A stretch of DNA of 34,822 bases. Source: a bacterium (GTDB taxonomy: Bacteria > Vulcanimicrobiota > Xenobia > Xenobiales > Xenobiaceae). The position numbers were made by a program, and so were the translations under genes. Of the stretch, positions 26,897 through 34,822 are shown in pieces (position 1 is the stretch's first letter; each line of letters opens with the position of its first letter). The notes under the pieces were generated by a model that was not told the DNA's origin, made no database searches, and saw nothing but the letters and a program-made list of their open reading frames with translations. The stretch spans positions 1 through 34,822 of the forward strand of contig JAFTAM010000105.1 of the NCBI GenBank assembly GCA_017458675.1. The letters are read 5' to 3'.

Positions 26897-27023
26897 TGTC
26901 ATTATGAGCAGTTTTGGCCCCTGTCATTCTGAGCGAAGCGAAGAATCTATATCAGCAAAGATCCTTCGCCGGCGGCTCAGGATGACATAATCGCCCCTGT
27001 CATTCTGAGCGAAGCGAAGAATC
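26897..27023. repeat. Palindromic dispersed repeats between the two gyrA-type genes
   Basis: A truncated copy (26897-26909), a full hairpin unit (26922-26987) and a further left arm (26998-27023) follow each other. The full unit has arms TGTCATTCTGAGCGAAGCGA (start) and, in inverse orientation, CCTTCGCCGGCGGCTCAGGA, giving a long imperfect stem. The core TGTCATTCTGAGC recurs at 31105 and, in the form TGTCATTCTGAGCGCAGCGA, at 34529 and 34712. The elements are non-coding and could work as terminators or be non-autonomous mobile repeats. Confidence 0.8.
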
Positions 27024-27097
27024 CGGCCTGATGTTCGGCAAGGCAGCATACGTTTAGTGAATTTTATATTCAGATTACTGATTTGGGATATGAGGTT

Positions 27098-29896
27098 ATG
27101 GAAGATAATCATATTATAGACTCTATGTCGATAGAAGAGGGCATGAAGGAGGCTTATGTAGATTACGCCATGAGCGTAATTATTGCCAGAGCTCTGCCGG
27201 ATGTGCGCGACGGCTGCAAGCCGGTCCACCGCCGCATCATCTATACTATGTTTGAAGAGCACATAACCCCCGATAAGAAATTCCGCAAGTCGGCTTCGAC
27301 GGTAGGCAACGTGCTGGCCCGCTACCATCCGCACGGCGACGCTTCGGTCTACGACGCCATGGTGCGCATGGCTCAGCCCTTCAACATGCGCTATCCTCTG
27401 GTGTGGCCCCAGGGCAATTTCGGTTCTCTAGACGGCGACGGCGCGGCTCACATGCGCTACACCGAAGCCAAGATGGCCCGCATAGCCATGGAAATGGTCC
27501 GCGATTTGGGCAAAAATACCGTCGATTGGCGGGACAATTTTGACGGATCGGTTCAGGAGCCCGTCGTTCTGCCGGCTCTGCTTCCCAATTTAATTATCAA
27601 CGGTTCCGAAGGCATAGCCGTCGGCATGTCGACGAAGATCCCCCCTCACAATCTCAGAGAGGTCGTCAACGGCGTTCTTGCTTATCTGGAAAACGAGGAT
27701 ATCGGCGTTGACGAACTGATGCGCTATATTCCCGGTCCCGATTTTCCCACCGGCGCCATTATCGAGGGGCAGAAAGGCGCCAGAGACGTCTATGCTGCGG
27801 GCAAAGGCTGCATAAGGATGCGCTCGGTTACCTCCATTGAGGAGGTCCGCCCCGGCAAGCAGGCTATTATCGTTACCGAGATTCCTTTCCAGATCAATAA
27901 GGCCAAGCTGGTTGAGGATATCGCCGCCAAGGTAAACGGCGGCGTCATTACCGGCATAACCGATCTCCGCGACGAGTCGAGCCGCAAAGGCATCCGCATC
28001 GTCATTGAGCTGGCTGCCTCGGCCAACGCCAGAATCGTATTGAACAACCTTCTGAAGCATACCAATCTGCAGGCCAATTACAACGCCATTATGCTGGCTC
28101 TGGTCAACAACGTTCCCCGTCTGCTTACCCTTAAGGAAATTTTGGGCTTATATGTGGAGCACAGGCGAGAGGTCGTCACCAGGCGCACTCAGTACGAGCT
28201 GGATAAAGCTCTGGCCCGCGAGCACATAGTTCAGGCCATCTTAAAGGGCCTGGAAAATATCGACGCCATAATCGAAATCATCGAGAATTCTTCCGATGCG
28301 GACAGCGCCCGCGCCGCCCTGTGCGAAGCTTTCGGCTTCGACGAGATTCAGGCTCAGGCTATTTTGGATATGCGTCTGCAGCGTCTGACCGGCTTAGAGT
28401 ACGATAAATTTGCCGAAGAACATAAAAAGCTTTTGGCGGATATCGCTTATGACCGTTCGCTTCTGGCGGACCGCGCCAAACTCGACGGCGTCATCCGCGA
28501 CGAGCTGACCCAGCTCAAACAGCGCTATTCCGACGAGCGGCGCACCGCCATAACTTTGGCCGAGGGTGAAAATATCGATGTTGAGGACATGATCACCAAC
28601 GATCAGTTTGTGGTGACCCTTTCGCAGAGCGGCTACTGCAAGCGCGTCAGCCTCAATGAATACAGAACTCAGGCCCGAGGCGGCAGAGGACGCAGCAGCC
28701 TGAAATTAAAGCAGAACGACACCTTAAAGCAGCTCTTTACCTGCCGGGCTCACGATTCTCTGCTGTTCTTCACCAACAAAGCCCGCGTCTACAGACTCAG
28801 GGTTTATGAGCTTCCCACCAATAAGCGCGGCTCCATGGGCACGGCTCTGGTCAATATGCTCAGCCTGGGACCGGATGAAAAAGTGGCTGTGGTCATTCCT
28901 CTGCAGGCCGGCCAGGAGGTGGGCAGCATAATTACGCTCACCGCTCAGGGCTATGTGAAGCGCACTCGGCTGCAGGAGTTTGCCAGAGTGCCTTCCAGAG
29001 GCAAGATCGCTCTGCGTCTGCGCGAGGACGACGAGCTTCTGACGGCGGTCTATTCTACCTCCGGCTTTGCTCAGGAAGACGAAGCGGAGGCCGAAGACGA
29101 CGGAGCCGAAAACGCCGCCGAGGAGCTTGAGGAACTTGAAGAGGCGGAGGAAGCCGAAGCTGAGGAAGAGGCAGCCGACAGCGAGGTTTATGAGTACGGA
29201 GAAGGCGAGGAATCCGAAGAGGATATTTCTGAGGACGGCGCTCCTGCCGAAGACAGCGTCGGAGGCGAGGTCTCTCTGTTTATCGTCACCGCATACGGCA
29301 GGGTTCTGCGCTTTTCCGAAAGGTCTGTTCGCTTTATGGGGCGCGGCTCTATGGGCGTAAAGACCGTCAATCTGCGCAAAGGCGATTATATTGCCGGATT
29401 CGGCTCGGAGACTCACGGCGAGCAGCTGCTCATAGTTACCGAAAAGGGCATGGGCAAGCGCATCAGGCTGAGCGAATTCAGCGTCAAGGGCCGGCGCGGC
29501 CAGGGCGTCGTGGGCATCAATATCAATGAGCGCAGCGGCAAGGTGGTTTCGGCGTTGGTCGTCAATAAGGACAGTCAGATTATGGTTTCCACCAAGGACG
29601 GCATAACGGTGCGCACCGACGTCGGCGGCATGCGTCTGAGCCGCCGCGGCTCCGGCGGCGTCCGCCTCATTAACGTAGGCGAAGAAGACCGGGTAGTTGC
29701 TCTGGCTTATGTGGTGGAGGAGGATCGGAATTCCGCCTCTATGGATGATTTGGACAGCTTTGAAAACGTCGCCGCCGGTCAAGGCGGCGAAGCTGCGGCC
29801 GATAATGAGGAATTTGCCGAAGAGGCTGAAGGCAGCGAATCCTACGAGGACTTCTATGAGAATCTTCCCGGATTAGACGAAGATGAAGAGGCTTAG
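27098..29896 (+). CDS. gyrA: DNA gyrase subunit A (full length, acidic insert in C-terminal domain)
   Basis: From the ATG at 27098 the product has 932 residues, longer than typical (about 800-880). The core is colinear with the preceding paralogue, with active-site Tyr121 in [14 protein letters not shown] and the quinolone region HPHGDASVYD. The C-terminal domain starts near residue 500 (FVVTLSQSGYCKRV) and contains a GyrA-box variant QARGGRG (about 525-531), needed for wrapping DNA and introducing negative supercoils. A highly acidic insert of about 65 residues (about 659-725) separates blades, and an acidic tail (after about 880) ends LDEDEEA. A TTG start at 27083 is possible, but the ATG aligns with the start of the paralogue. 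Its stop codon lies inside the start of whiA. Confidence 0.95.
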   Translation: MEDNHIIDSMSIEEGMKEAYVDYAMSVIIARALPDVRDGCKPVHRRIIYTMFEEHITPDKKFRKSASTVGNVLARYHPHGDASVYDAMVRMAQPFNMRYPLVWPQGNFGSLDGDGAAHMRYTEAKMARIAMEMVRDLGKNTVDWRDNFDGSVQEPVVLPALLPNLIINGSEGIAVGMSTKIPPHNLREVVNGVLAYLENEDIGVDELMRYIPGPDFPTGAIIEGQKGARDVYAAGKGCIRMRSVTSIEEVRPGKQAIIVTEIPFQINKAKLVEDIAAKVNGGVITGITDLRDESSRKGIRIVIELAASANARIVLNNLLKHTNLQANYNAIMLALVNNVPRLLTLKEILGLYVEHRREVVTRRTQYELDKALAREHIVQAILKGLENIDAIIEIIENSSDADSARAALCEAFGFDEIQAQAILDMRLQRLTGLEYDKFAEEHKKLLADIAYDRSLLADRAKLDGVIRDELTQLKQRYSDERRTAITLAEGENIDVEDMITNDQFVVTLSQSGYCKRVSLNEYRTQARGGRGRSSLKLKQNDTLKQLFTCRAHDSLLFFTNKARVYRLRVYELPTNKRGSMGTALVNMLSLGPDEKVAVVIPLQAGQEVGSIITLTAQGYVKRTRLQEFARVPSRGKIALRLREDDELLTAVYSTSGFAQEDEAEAEDDGAENAAEELEELEEAEEAEAEEEAADSEVYEYGEGEESEEDISEDGAPAEDSVGGEVSLFIVTAYGRVLRFSERSVRFMGRGSMGVKTVNLRKGDYIAGFGSETHGEQLLIVTEKGMGKRIRLSEFSVKGRRGQGVVGININERSGKVVSALVVNKDSQIMVSTKDGITVRTDVGGMRLSRRGSGGVRLINVGEEDRVVALAYVVEEDRNSASMDDLDSFENVAAGQGGEAAADNEEFAEEAEGSESYEDFYENLPGLDEDEEA

Positions 29897-30935
29897 GCAG
29901 AATTCTTTTTCTTATCAGGTGAGGGACGAGATAGCTTCCGTCCGTCCCTCCGTCTGCTGCCGGCCTTATATTTTGTCCGCGCTTCTGCATGCGGTAAAAA
30001 GCTACAGGCTTTATTCGGGCAGCGCTCTGTGTTTTTCCTCGCCCAGTACGGCTCGCTATGCGGTAAAACTTTTCAAATACTTTGATATTGACTTTGCGTG
30101 GACTAGAAAAGCCTCCGAGAAAAGCCTAAACAGGGCGGACGGCGAAGCTTATTATATATTAAAATTTCTGGATTCCCCAAGATTTCCCAGCGTTGACGCC
30201 GCCTTAGAGGCTTTAGCGCTGATGGACGAAAAGAAGCTTGAAAATGGGGAATTCGGCGGCTGCGATTTGTTCTTTTCCAAGGCTGACGGCGCTTATCGGG
30301 GCTGCAGATATATTGAAGAGGCTGCGAATGACGCTGACAGAAGGCCCTTATCCAAGGGGCTTCGGAGCTTGAAGTGCTGCTGCCGACGCAGTTGGCTGCG
30401 CGGTCTCTTTCTGTGTTTCGGCTTTATTTCCGAGCCCAAAAAAGAATATAACCTGGAATGGATGCTGCCTGACCGGGAGCTGGCCCATACGGTCAGAAAC
30501 TGTCTGCTTCTGGAAGGACTCAAGCCGGTTATGGTTCAGCGCCGTTCGTCCTGGGCGGTCTCTCTGAGGCGGGCGGAGGAGGCGGCTTTGGCTCTGAGCG
30601 TTATCGGCGCCAATTCTGCGCGTTTAAACTATGAAGAGGTCAGAGCCTTAAAAGAGACCCGCGGCGAGGTCTCCCGCCGGGTCAACGCCGAAAGCGCCAA
30701 TTTAGCCAGAACCAGCATAGCCTCGGTCCGGCAGATTAGTTATATTAAAGCGCTTATGGAAAGTGAAGCGTGGGCGGGTTTGAATCCCGAGCTGCAGGAG
30801 GTGGGAAATATGCGCCTGGAAAACCCCGAGGCCTCTCTGAGAGAACTCTGCGCCATGTTTGCGCCTCCTCTGGCCAGAACCACTCTCAGCCGGCGATTGA
30901 AGAAGCTCGAGGATTTGGGAAAGAGTCTGAGCTGA
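29883..30935 (+). CDS. whiA: WhiA-family DNA-binding protein
   Basis: The 350-residue product matches WhiA. The N-terminus is FSYQVRDEIASV with a Cys-Cys pair. A degenerate homing-endonuclease-like domain includes RSWLRGLFLCFGFISEPKKEYNLEW (given as the diagnostic segment about 181-205). The C-terminal helix-turn-helix has RVNAESANLARTSIASVRQI, then NPEASLRELCAMFAPPLART and LSRRLKKLEDL. WhiA controls sporulation genes in Streptomyces and affects cell division and chromosome segregation in Bacillus. It overlaps the end of gyrA by 14 nt, so the two are cotranscribed, an unusual neighbour since whiA normally follows yvcK-type genes. The nuclease acidic residues appear absent, as usual in WhiA. 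Confidence 0.88.
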   Translation: MKRLRQNSFSYQVRDEIASVRPSVCCRPYILSALLHAVKSYRLYSGSALCFSSPSTARYAVKLFKYFDIDFAWTRKASEKSLNRADGEAYYILKFLDSPRFPSVDAALEALALMDEKKLENGEFGGCDLFFSKADGAYRGCRYIEEAANDADRRPLSKGLRSLKCCCRRSWLRGLFLCFGFISEPKKEYNLEWMLPDRELAHTVRNCLLLEGLKPVMVQRRSSWAVSLRRAEEAALALSVIGANSARLNYEEVRALKETRGEVSRRVNAESANLARTSIASVRQISYIKALMESEAWAGLNPELQEVGNMRLENPEASLRELCAMFAPPLARTTLSRRLKKLEDLGKSLS

Positions 30936-31281
30936 AACCGGCTTTTGAGTCTGCTTGCTGCTATTCTGAGCCGATAACCTGAGCGGTAAAGATCCTTTGC
31001 CTGGCGGCTCAGGAAGACATGGACCCCTTTATCAATCTGAGAGCAGCGAAGTATTTGTTCGTTAAGGGTCTTAGCCTTGCGGTTCAGGATAACATGGATC
31101 GCTTTGTCATTCTGAGCGGCAGCGAAGAATCTGTGCGGAAATTAAACGTGTCCGCTGAAAGTTTTTTATGCTCAGCCGCCTGAAAGGCCGTTCCTGCGCT
31201 TCTTCCTCTGTTTTCCGTTAATTTGCCATTTTGTCTTGTTTTTGAAGGTTAGAGCATTAAACGATAGAAATTGCACCGGAT
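30936..31281. repeat. Intergenic region with degenerate TGTCATTCTGAGC-type repeats
   Basis: No gene is seen. Between about 30959 and 31131 there are four or five decayed arms of the palindromic family: TATTCTGAGC, GATCCTTTGCCTGGCGGCTC (30991-31010), ATCAATCTGAGAGCAGCGAA, GGTTCAGGATAACATGG, and a well preserved copy at 31105-31131 reading TGTCATTCTGAGCGGCAGCG then AAGAATC. The remaining 150 nt before pilT show no clear motif. Confidence 0.7.
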
Positions 31282-32379
31282 ATGTCTTTTTCTCTGAATA
31301 ACTGTCTCTCTGAAATGATTAAATCCGGCGGTTCCGATCTTCTGCTGGCTTCCGGCTACGCTCCGGCTGTGCGCATTTACGGAAAGCTGACTCCTATGAA
31401 CATGCCTGAAATAGAATCGCAGGATTTGGAGGAGGTTCTGAAGATCGCTTTAACTCCTCAGGAATACAGCAATCTCCAGGATAATTTCAACCTTGATTTT
31501 GCTTATGAAAGCGATGTTGAGGAGGTCGGCCTGTGCCGCTTCAGGTGCAACGCTTACCTGCAGAGCCGCGGCTGGTCGATAGCCATGCGTCTGATCCCCT
31601 GGCTTCCGCCAACGATAGAAGAGCTCTGTCTTCCGGAAAATATAGCCAGCTTTGCTATGAACCGCAACGGTCTGGTTCTGGTCACCGGGCCGGCCGGCTC
31701 CGGAAAAACCAGCACTCTGGCCGCTATGTGCCGCTATATAAACGACACTAAGCCCGTGCACATGATTATGATAGAAGATCCTATCGAATATGTGCATGTA
31801 AACAATATGGCCATGATCATTCAGCGCCAGGTGGGCGTACATGTCTGCAGCTTTCAGAGAGCGCTGACGGCGGCTCTGCGCGAAGATCCCGACGTCATCG
31901 TGGTAGGCGAACTCAGAGATTTGGAAACTATGCAGCTGGCCATTACCGCCGCCGAGACCGGCCACTTGGTTCTGAGCACCATGCACACCACTTCGGCGAC
32001 TCATACTATAAGCCGCCTGATCAGTTCTTTCCCTCCCAATCAGCAGTGGCAGGTGCGCACTATGCTGGCCGACAGCTTGAACGCCATAGTCTCTCAGCAG
32101 CTTCTTCCCCGTCTGGACGGCAAGGGCGTAATTCCGGCTGTAGAGCTGATGATTAACAACGAAGCTACAGCCCATATAATCAGAGAAAATAAAATTCATC
32201 AGCTGGTCAGCATAATAGAATCCAACAGCGGCAAGGGCATGCGCCTTATGGACAACGATCTGCTGCGGCTGGTCCGCGAAGATCTCATTGATCCCGAAGA
32301 CGCCCTCAACAGAGGCCATGATAAGAGAGAACTGGCCAATCATTTGGATTTGCTTATCTCCAGAAAGAGGAGAGGATAG
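31282..32379 (+). CDS. PilT-like type IV pilus ATPase (first copy)
   Basis: The 365-residue product is a PilT/PilU-family hexameric ATPase. An N-terminal PAS-like part contains SGGSDLLLASG. Walker A is GPAGSGKTST (about 135-144). The Asp box is MIMIEDPIEYVH, Walker B is DPDVIVVGELRDLETMQ, and the His box is ETGHLVLSTMHTTSA. The C-terminal retraction motif is weakly conserved (HIIRENKIHQLVSII). PilT motors drive pilus retraction at the inner membrane. It directly abuts a second pilT-like gene. No pilin or PilB gene is in the window. Confidence 0.88.
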   Translation: MSFSLNNCLSEMIKSGGSDLLLASGYAPAVRIYGKLTPMNMPEIESQDLEEVLKIALTPQEYSNLQDNFNLDFAYESDVEEVGLCRFRCNAYLQSRGWSIAMRLIPWLPPTIEELCLPENIASFAMNRNGLVLVTGPAGSGKTSTLAAMCRYINDTKPVHMIMIEDPIEYVHVNNMAMIIQRQVGVHVCSFQRALTAALREDPDVIVVGELRDLETMQLAITAAETGHLVLSTMHTTSATHTISRLISSFPPNQQWQVRTMLADSLNAIVSQQLLPRLDGKGVIPAVELMINNEATAHIIRENKIHQLVSIIESNSGKGMRLMDNDLLRLVREDLIDPEDALNRGHDKRELANHLDLLISRKRRG

Positions 32380-33441
32380 ATGGTTACTTTAGAAGAGCTG
32401 CTGCGTCAGGCCGTAAAGATGAAGGCTTCCGATCTCCATATCCAGCAGGGCTGCAAGCCGGCGCTGCGGATTCAGGGCAAGATGCATTTTCTGGATAACG
32501 AGCTTTTGACTGAAGAGGAAGTGGCCAATATGCTCTTTCCCATTATGAGCGAAGAGGAATACAACACCTTCGTCACTATGGGAGACGTGGACATGGCCTA
32601 TACTCTGCCCGAGGTTTCGCGCTTCAGAGTCAACGCTCTGAACCAATACAACGGACGCGGCGCCGTCTTCAGGGTCATTCCCAACGAAATCCCCACTCTG
32701 GAGGGCCTGGGACTGCCCAGGGTTTTGGAGACTATCGCCGGTTTCCGCAAGGGTCTGGTTCTGATCACCGGGCCGACGGGCTGCGGCAAATCGACGACTA
32801 TGGCGGCGATGCTCAGATATATCAACGAAAGCCGCGTCGAGCATATTATTACTATTGAGGACCCTATAGAGTTTATACATCCTCAGCAGAAATCTTATAT
32901 CGAGCAGCGCGAGCTGGGCCGCCACGCCCTGACCTTTGCCGAGGCGCTGCGCTCCTCTCTGCGCGAATCGCCGGATGTGGTGATGATAGGCGAGATGCGT
33001 GATCTCGATACCATTCAGCAGGCTCTGCGGGCGGCGGAGACCGGCCACTTGGTTCTGGCTACTCTGCACACCACCTCGGTGGCTCAGACGCTCTCCAGGC
33101 TGGTGGACGTATTCCCTCCCGACGAGCAGTCGCAGATTAGATCGCTGCTTTCCGGTTCCCTGAGGGCGGTGGTCTGTCAGCAGCTTCTGCCCAACCTTTC
33201 CGGCGGAAGGGTAGCGGCTATGGAGATCATGATCGTCAACACCGGTCTCTCCGGCTGCATAAGAGAGGGCAAGAATACGCAGATCCGCAGCTTCCTGATG
33301 ATGGGGCGCTCCGAAGGGATGCAGACCCTGGATCTGCATTTGTCACATCTGGTGCATATCAGAGAGATCTCTATGGAAACAGCCGAAGAGTACTGCACCG
33401 AATTTGAAATTATCAAGCGCCACGACGATTTGTTTGACTGA
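32380..33441 (+). CDS. pilT: PilT-like type IV pilus retraction ATPase (second copy)
   Basis: The 353-residue product has SDLHIQQGCKPALRIQG near the N-terminus, Walker A GPTGCGKSTTMAAM (about 131), IEDPIEFIH, Walker B SPDVVMIGEMRDLDTIQ and the His box ETGHLVLATLHTTS. The C-terminal segment SGCIREGKNTQIRSFLMMG is closer to the PilT consensus than that of the first copy, so this is the better candidate for the true retraction motor, with the first as a PilU-like partner (inference). Its ATG immediately follows the stop codon of the first copy, so they are translated from one message. Confidence 0.92.
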   Translation: MVTLEELLRQAVKMKASDLHIQQGCKPALRIQGKMHFLDNELLTEEEVANMLFPIMSEEEYNTFVTMGDVDMAYTLPEVSRFRVNALNQYNGRGAVFRVIPNEIPTLEGLGLPRVLETIAGFRKGLVLITGPTGCGKSTTMAAMLRYINESRVEHIITIEDPIEFIHPQQKSYIEQRELGRHALTFAEALRSSLRESPDVVMIGEMRDLDTIQQALRAAETGHLVLATLHTTSVAQTLSRLVDVFPPDEQSQIRSLLSGSLRAVVCQQLLPNLSGGRVAAMEIMIVNTGLSGCIREGKNTQIRSFLMMGRSEGMQTLDLHLSHLVHIREISMETAEEYCTEFEIIKRHDDLFD

Positions 33442-33466
33442 TAATTAGAACACGCGGTTAAATACC

Positions 33467-34438
33467 TTGGTCGATTTTGAGAGCAAACGCATAAAAATAC
33501 GCCGCACCTTTCGCTTTTGGCTGTTGGTGCTGGCCGACGTTATCCGCAACTTCATCCGCGACGACTGCGCCTTTCTGGCGGCGGGCATAGCTTTTTATGC
33601 TTTCCTTTCTCTCTTTCCGATGTGTCTGGTTCTGGTCTCCTTTTTCGGCTGGATCTTTTCCATAGACTGGATTCACAATCAGGTGGTCATGGGCTTTTCT
33701 CAGGTCAGTCATACCTCTTTAAAAAATCTGGACGGTCTGGCCTATACGGTGGGTCTGATTCAGCAGCTCATGCCGGCCACCAGCGCCTGGATTGAAAAAG
33801 AACTCTCGGTTTTGGCCGAAAATATCGGGACCAACGTAATTATTTCCGTGATTCTGGGCCTATGGTCGGGCCGCCATATGTTCGTGTCGATGGAATTCAG
33901 CCTTTACCGGGTCTGGAACATGACCAATCGGCGCAACTGGTTTTCCAGCAACCTGGTCAGCATGTATCTGATCTTTGTAACCGGTCTGGCTTTTGTGGCC
34001 CTTTTGAGCTTTACCGGCATTATCAGTTTTGTGCAGAACGTAATTTCCAGCTTCGCCCTGCCTTCGTTTATGGGCTTTTCCTTCAATCAGGCTTTAATCT
34101 GGAGCTTTATAGTTTCCTGGATCATGATTCCCCTGGGGGCCAGCGCGCTGTTTCTGATGATGTACCGCCTGCTGCCGGTCGAGGCTCTGCCCGTCAACTA
34201 CCTTATCCCCGGCGCTCTCTTCTCCGGAATAGCCTGGAAGCTGTCCAGCTCGGTTTATCTGGAATACGGCGTGCGCTTCGGACAGGTTTCGGCCTTTTAC
34301 GGCTCAATTTGGTATCTGATAGGCTTAATGACCTGGCTTTATGTGGTAGCTGTGGTGTTTTTGCTGGGCGCCGAAGTCGTTTACGCCTACGCCTATCAGG
34401 AGGAGCTGCGCAGCAGCCATAGGATTCTGCCCCGCTGA
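33467..34438 (+). CDS. YihY/BrkB-family inner membrane protein
   Basis: The 323-residue product has the family pattern: a short cytoplasmic N-terminus, then DDCAFLAAGIAFYAFLSLFPM, and about six transmembrane segments with conserved LSSSVYLEYGVRFGQVSAFYGSIW-type residues near 260-285 (here given in part) and a final WLYVVAVVFLLGAEVVYAY. The family (once annotated as RNase BN) is of uncertain function. The only start in frame is TTG at 33467, since an in-frame TAG stands seven codons upstream and no Met occurs early. It lies 25 nt after the second pilT-like gene and is probably cotranscribed. Confidence 0.88.
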   Translation: MVDFESKRIKIRRTFRFWLLVLADVIRNFIRDDCAFLAAGIAFYAFLSLFPMCLVLVSFFGWIFSIDWIHNQVVMGFSQVSHTSLKNLDGLAYTVGLIQQLMPATSAWIEKELSVLAENIGTNVIISVILGLWSGRHMFVSMEFSLYRVWNMTNRRNWFSSNLVSMYLIFVTGLAFVALLSFTGIISFVQNVISSFALPSFMGFSFNQALIWSFIVSWIMIPLGASALFLMMYRLLPVEALPVNYLIPGALFSGIAWKLSSSVYLEYGVRFGQVSAFYGSIWYLIGLMTWLYVVAVVFLLGAEVVYAYAYQEELRSSHRILPR

Positions 34439-34528
34439 CGCGCCGTACCGAGCCGGGCCCCTAAAGCAGCCTTGAGCCTTTTCCCTTGCAGCCTTGAGCC
34501 TTTTCCTTGCAGCCCTGAGCCTTTTCCT
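34439..34528 (+). repeat. Three tandem 21-22-nt repeats
   Basis: The unit GCAGCCTTGAGCCTTTTCC plus CTT occurs at 34466-34487, then with small changes at 34488-34508 and 34509-34529. No gene is present. Confidence 0.8.
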
Positions 34529-34822
34529 TGTCATTCTGAGCGCAGCGAAGAATCTATAAAGTCTGTTCTGCCTGTTTGCGCTGTGTCGGTTTTGTTTAGC
34601 GCTTCGCTCCGCGCTCGCCGTATCCGGAGCTCGGACGCTCGCTTCAGAGCAAAACGAAACCTGTGCAAAGCATGTATGCGGAAAGCCTGTTTTCGCTCAG
34701 TTAGCTCATTTTGTCATTCTGAGCGCAGCGAAGAATCTGTCAAGCATGTTCTGCATATTTTCGCTATGTCGGTTTTCTTTGCCGTTACCGCTCCGCGCTC
34801 GCTCTGCTCGAATCTCCGCGTA
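34529..34822 (+). repeat. Two direct copies of a composite repeat, 183 nt apart
   Basis: Copies start at 34529 and 34712. Each begins TGTCATTCTGAGCGCAGCGA with AGAATCT following, continues to a 26-nt tail ending CGGTTTT (34568-34593 and 34751-34776), and leads to CGCTCCGCGCTCGC. A degenerate third copy is at 4252-4311. No coding sequence is seen to the window end. Confidence 0.8.

Noticed and set aside
34439..34822. CRISPR array
   Set aside because: The repeats are too few, either adjoining without spacers (21-22 nt units) or 183 nt apart, and no cas gene is present.

Overview
The window is a bacterial chromosomal origin region. Genes left of about 11.1 kb (rpmH, rnpA, yidD, yidC, khpB/jag, mnmE, mnmG, parB, rsmG and a DUF362 ferredoxin-like gene) lie mostly on the minus strand. 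Genes right of 11.8 kb (dnaA, dnaN, tadA, recF, gyrB, two gyrA-like genes, whiA, two pilT-like genes, yihY) lie mostly on the plus strand, so transcription diverges from dnaA. A DnaA-box cluster with a 32-nt direct repeat lies upstream of dnaA. A DnaA-trio-like element lies between dnaA and dnaN, as in the Bacillus subtilis type of bipartite origin.

Taxonomy is not resolved. WhiA next to gyrA points to Firmicutes or relatives (WhiA is also known in Thermotogae). The short 4.5S-type SRP RNA, the PilT-type ATPases and the lipoprotein would fit a diderm lineage, so a diderm Firmicute or a less-studied phylum is possible. This is inference.

Layout: 1-133, 5' end of a group II intron running off the window, abutting the terminator of the DUF362 gene. 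190-1305, DUF362 protein. 1306-1827, AT-rich gap with a second DnaA-box cluster. 1828-3446, rsmG and an orphan parB. 3447-5624, a gene-poor stretch and a plus-strand lipoprotein gene that split the usual mnmG-rsmG-parB block. 5625-11121, mnmG to rpmH. 11122-14666, origin, dnaA, dnaN. 14667-20043, three tRNA genes, tadA, a GT-C membrane glycosyltransferase, SRP RNA, a DUF4870-like membrane protein and a DciA-like protein with a zinc ribbon; together these separate dnaN from recF. 20044-30935, recF, a GT4 glycosyltransferase, a small membrane protein, gyrB, a gyrA paralogue without C-terminal domain, full gyrA, whiA. 31282-34438, two PilT-like ATPases and YihY. 34439-34822, repeats.

Most genes serve replication initiation, the sliding clamp, helicase loading, supercoiling, recombination repair, segregation, tRNA modification and membrane-protein insertion. 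The most unusual items are: (1) a natural GyrA paralogue that stops where the DNA-wrapping domain should begin, adjacent to a full GyrA; (2) an island from about 4.0 to 8.8 kb in which TGACA/TGTCA is roughly six-fold over-represented in coding and non-coding DNA; (3) a DciA-like helicase-loader candidate fused to a zinc ribbon; (4) an additional DnaA-box cluster 10 kb from dnaA; and (5) dispersed palindromic repeats sharing the core TGTCATTCTGAGC.
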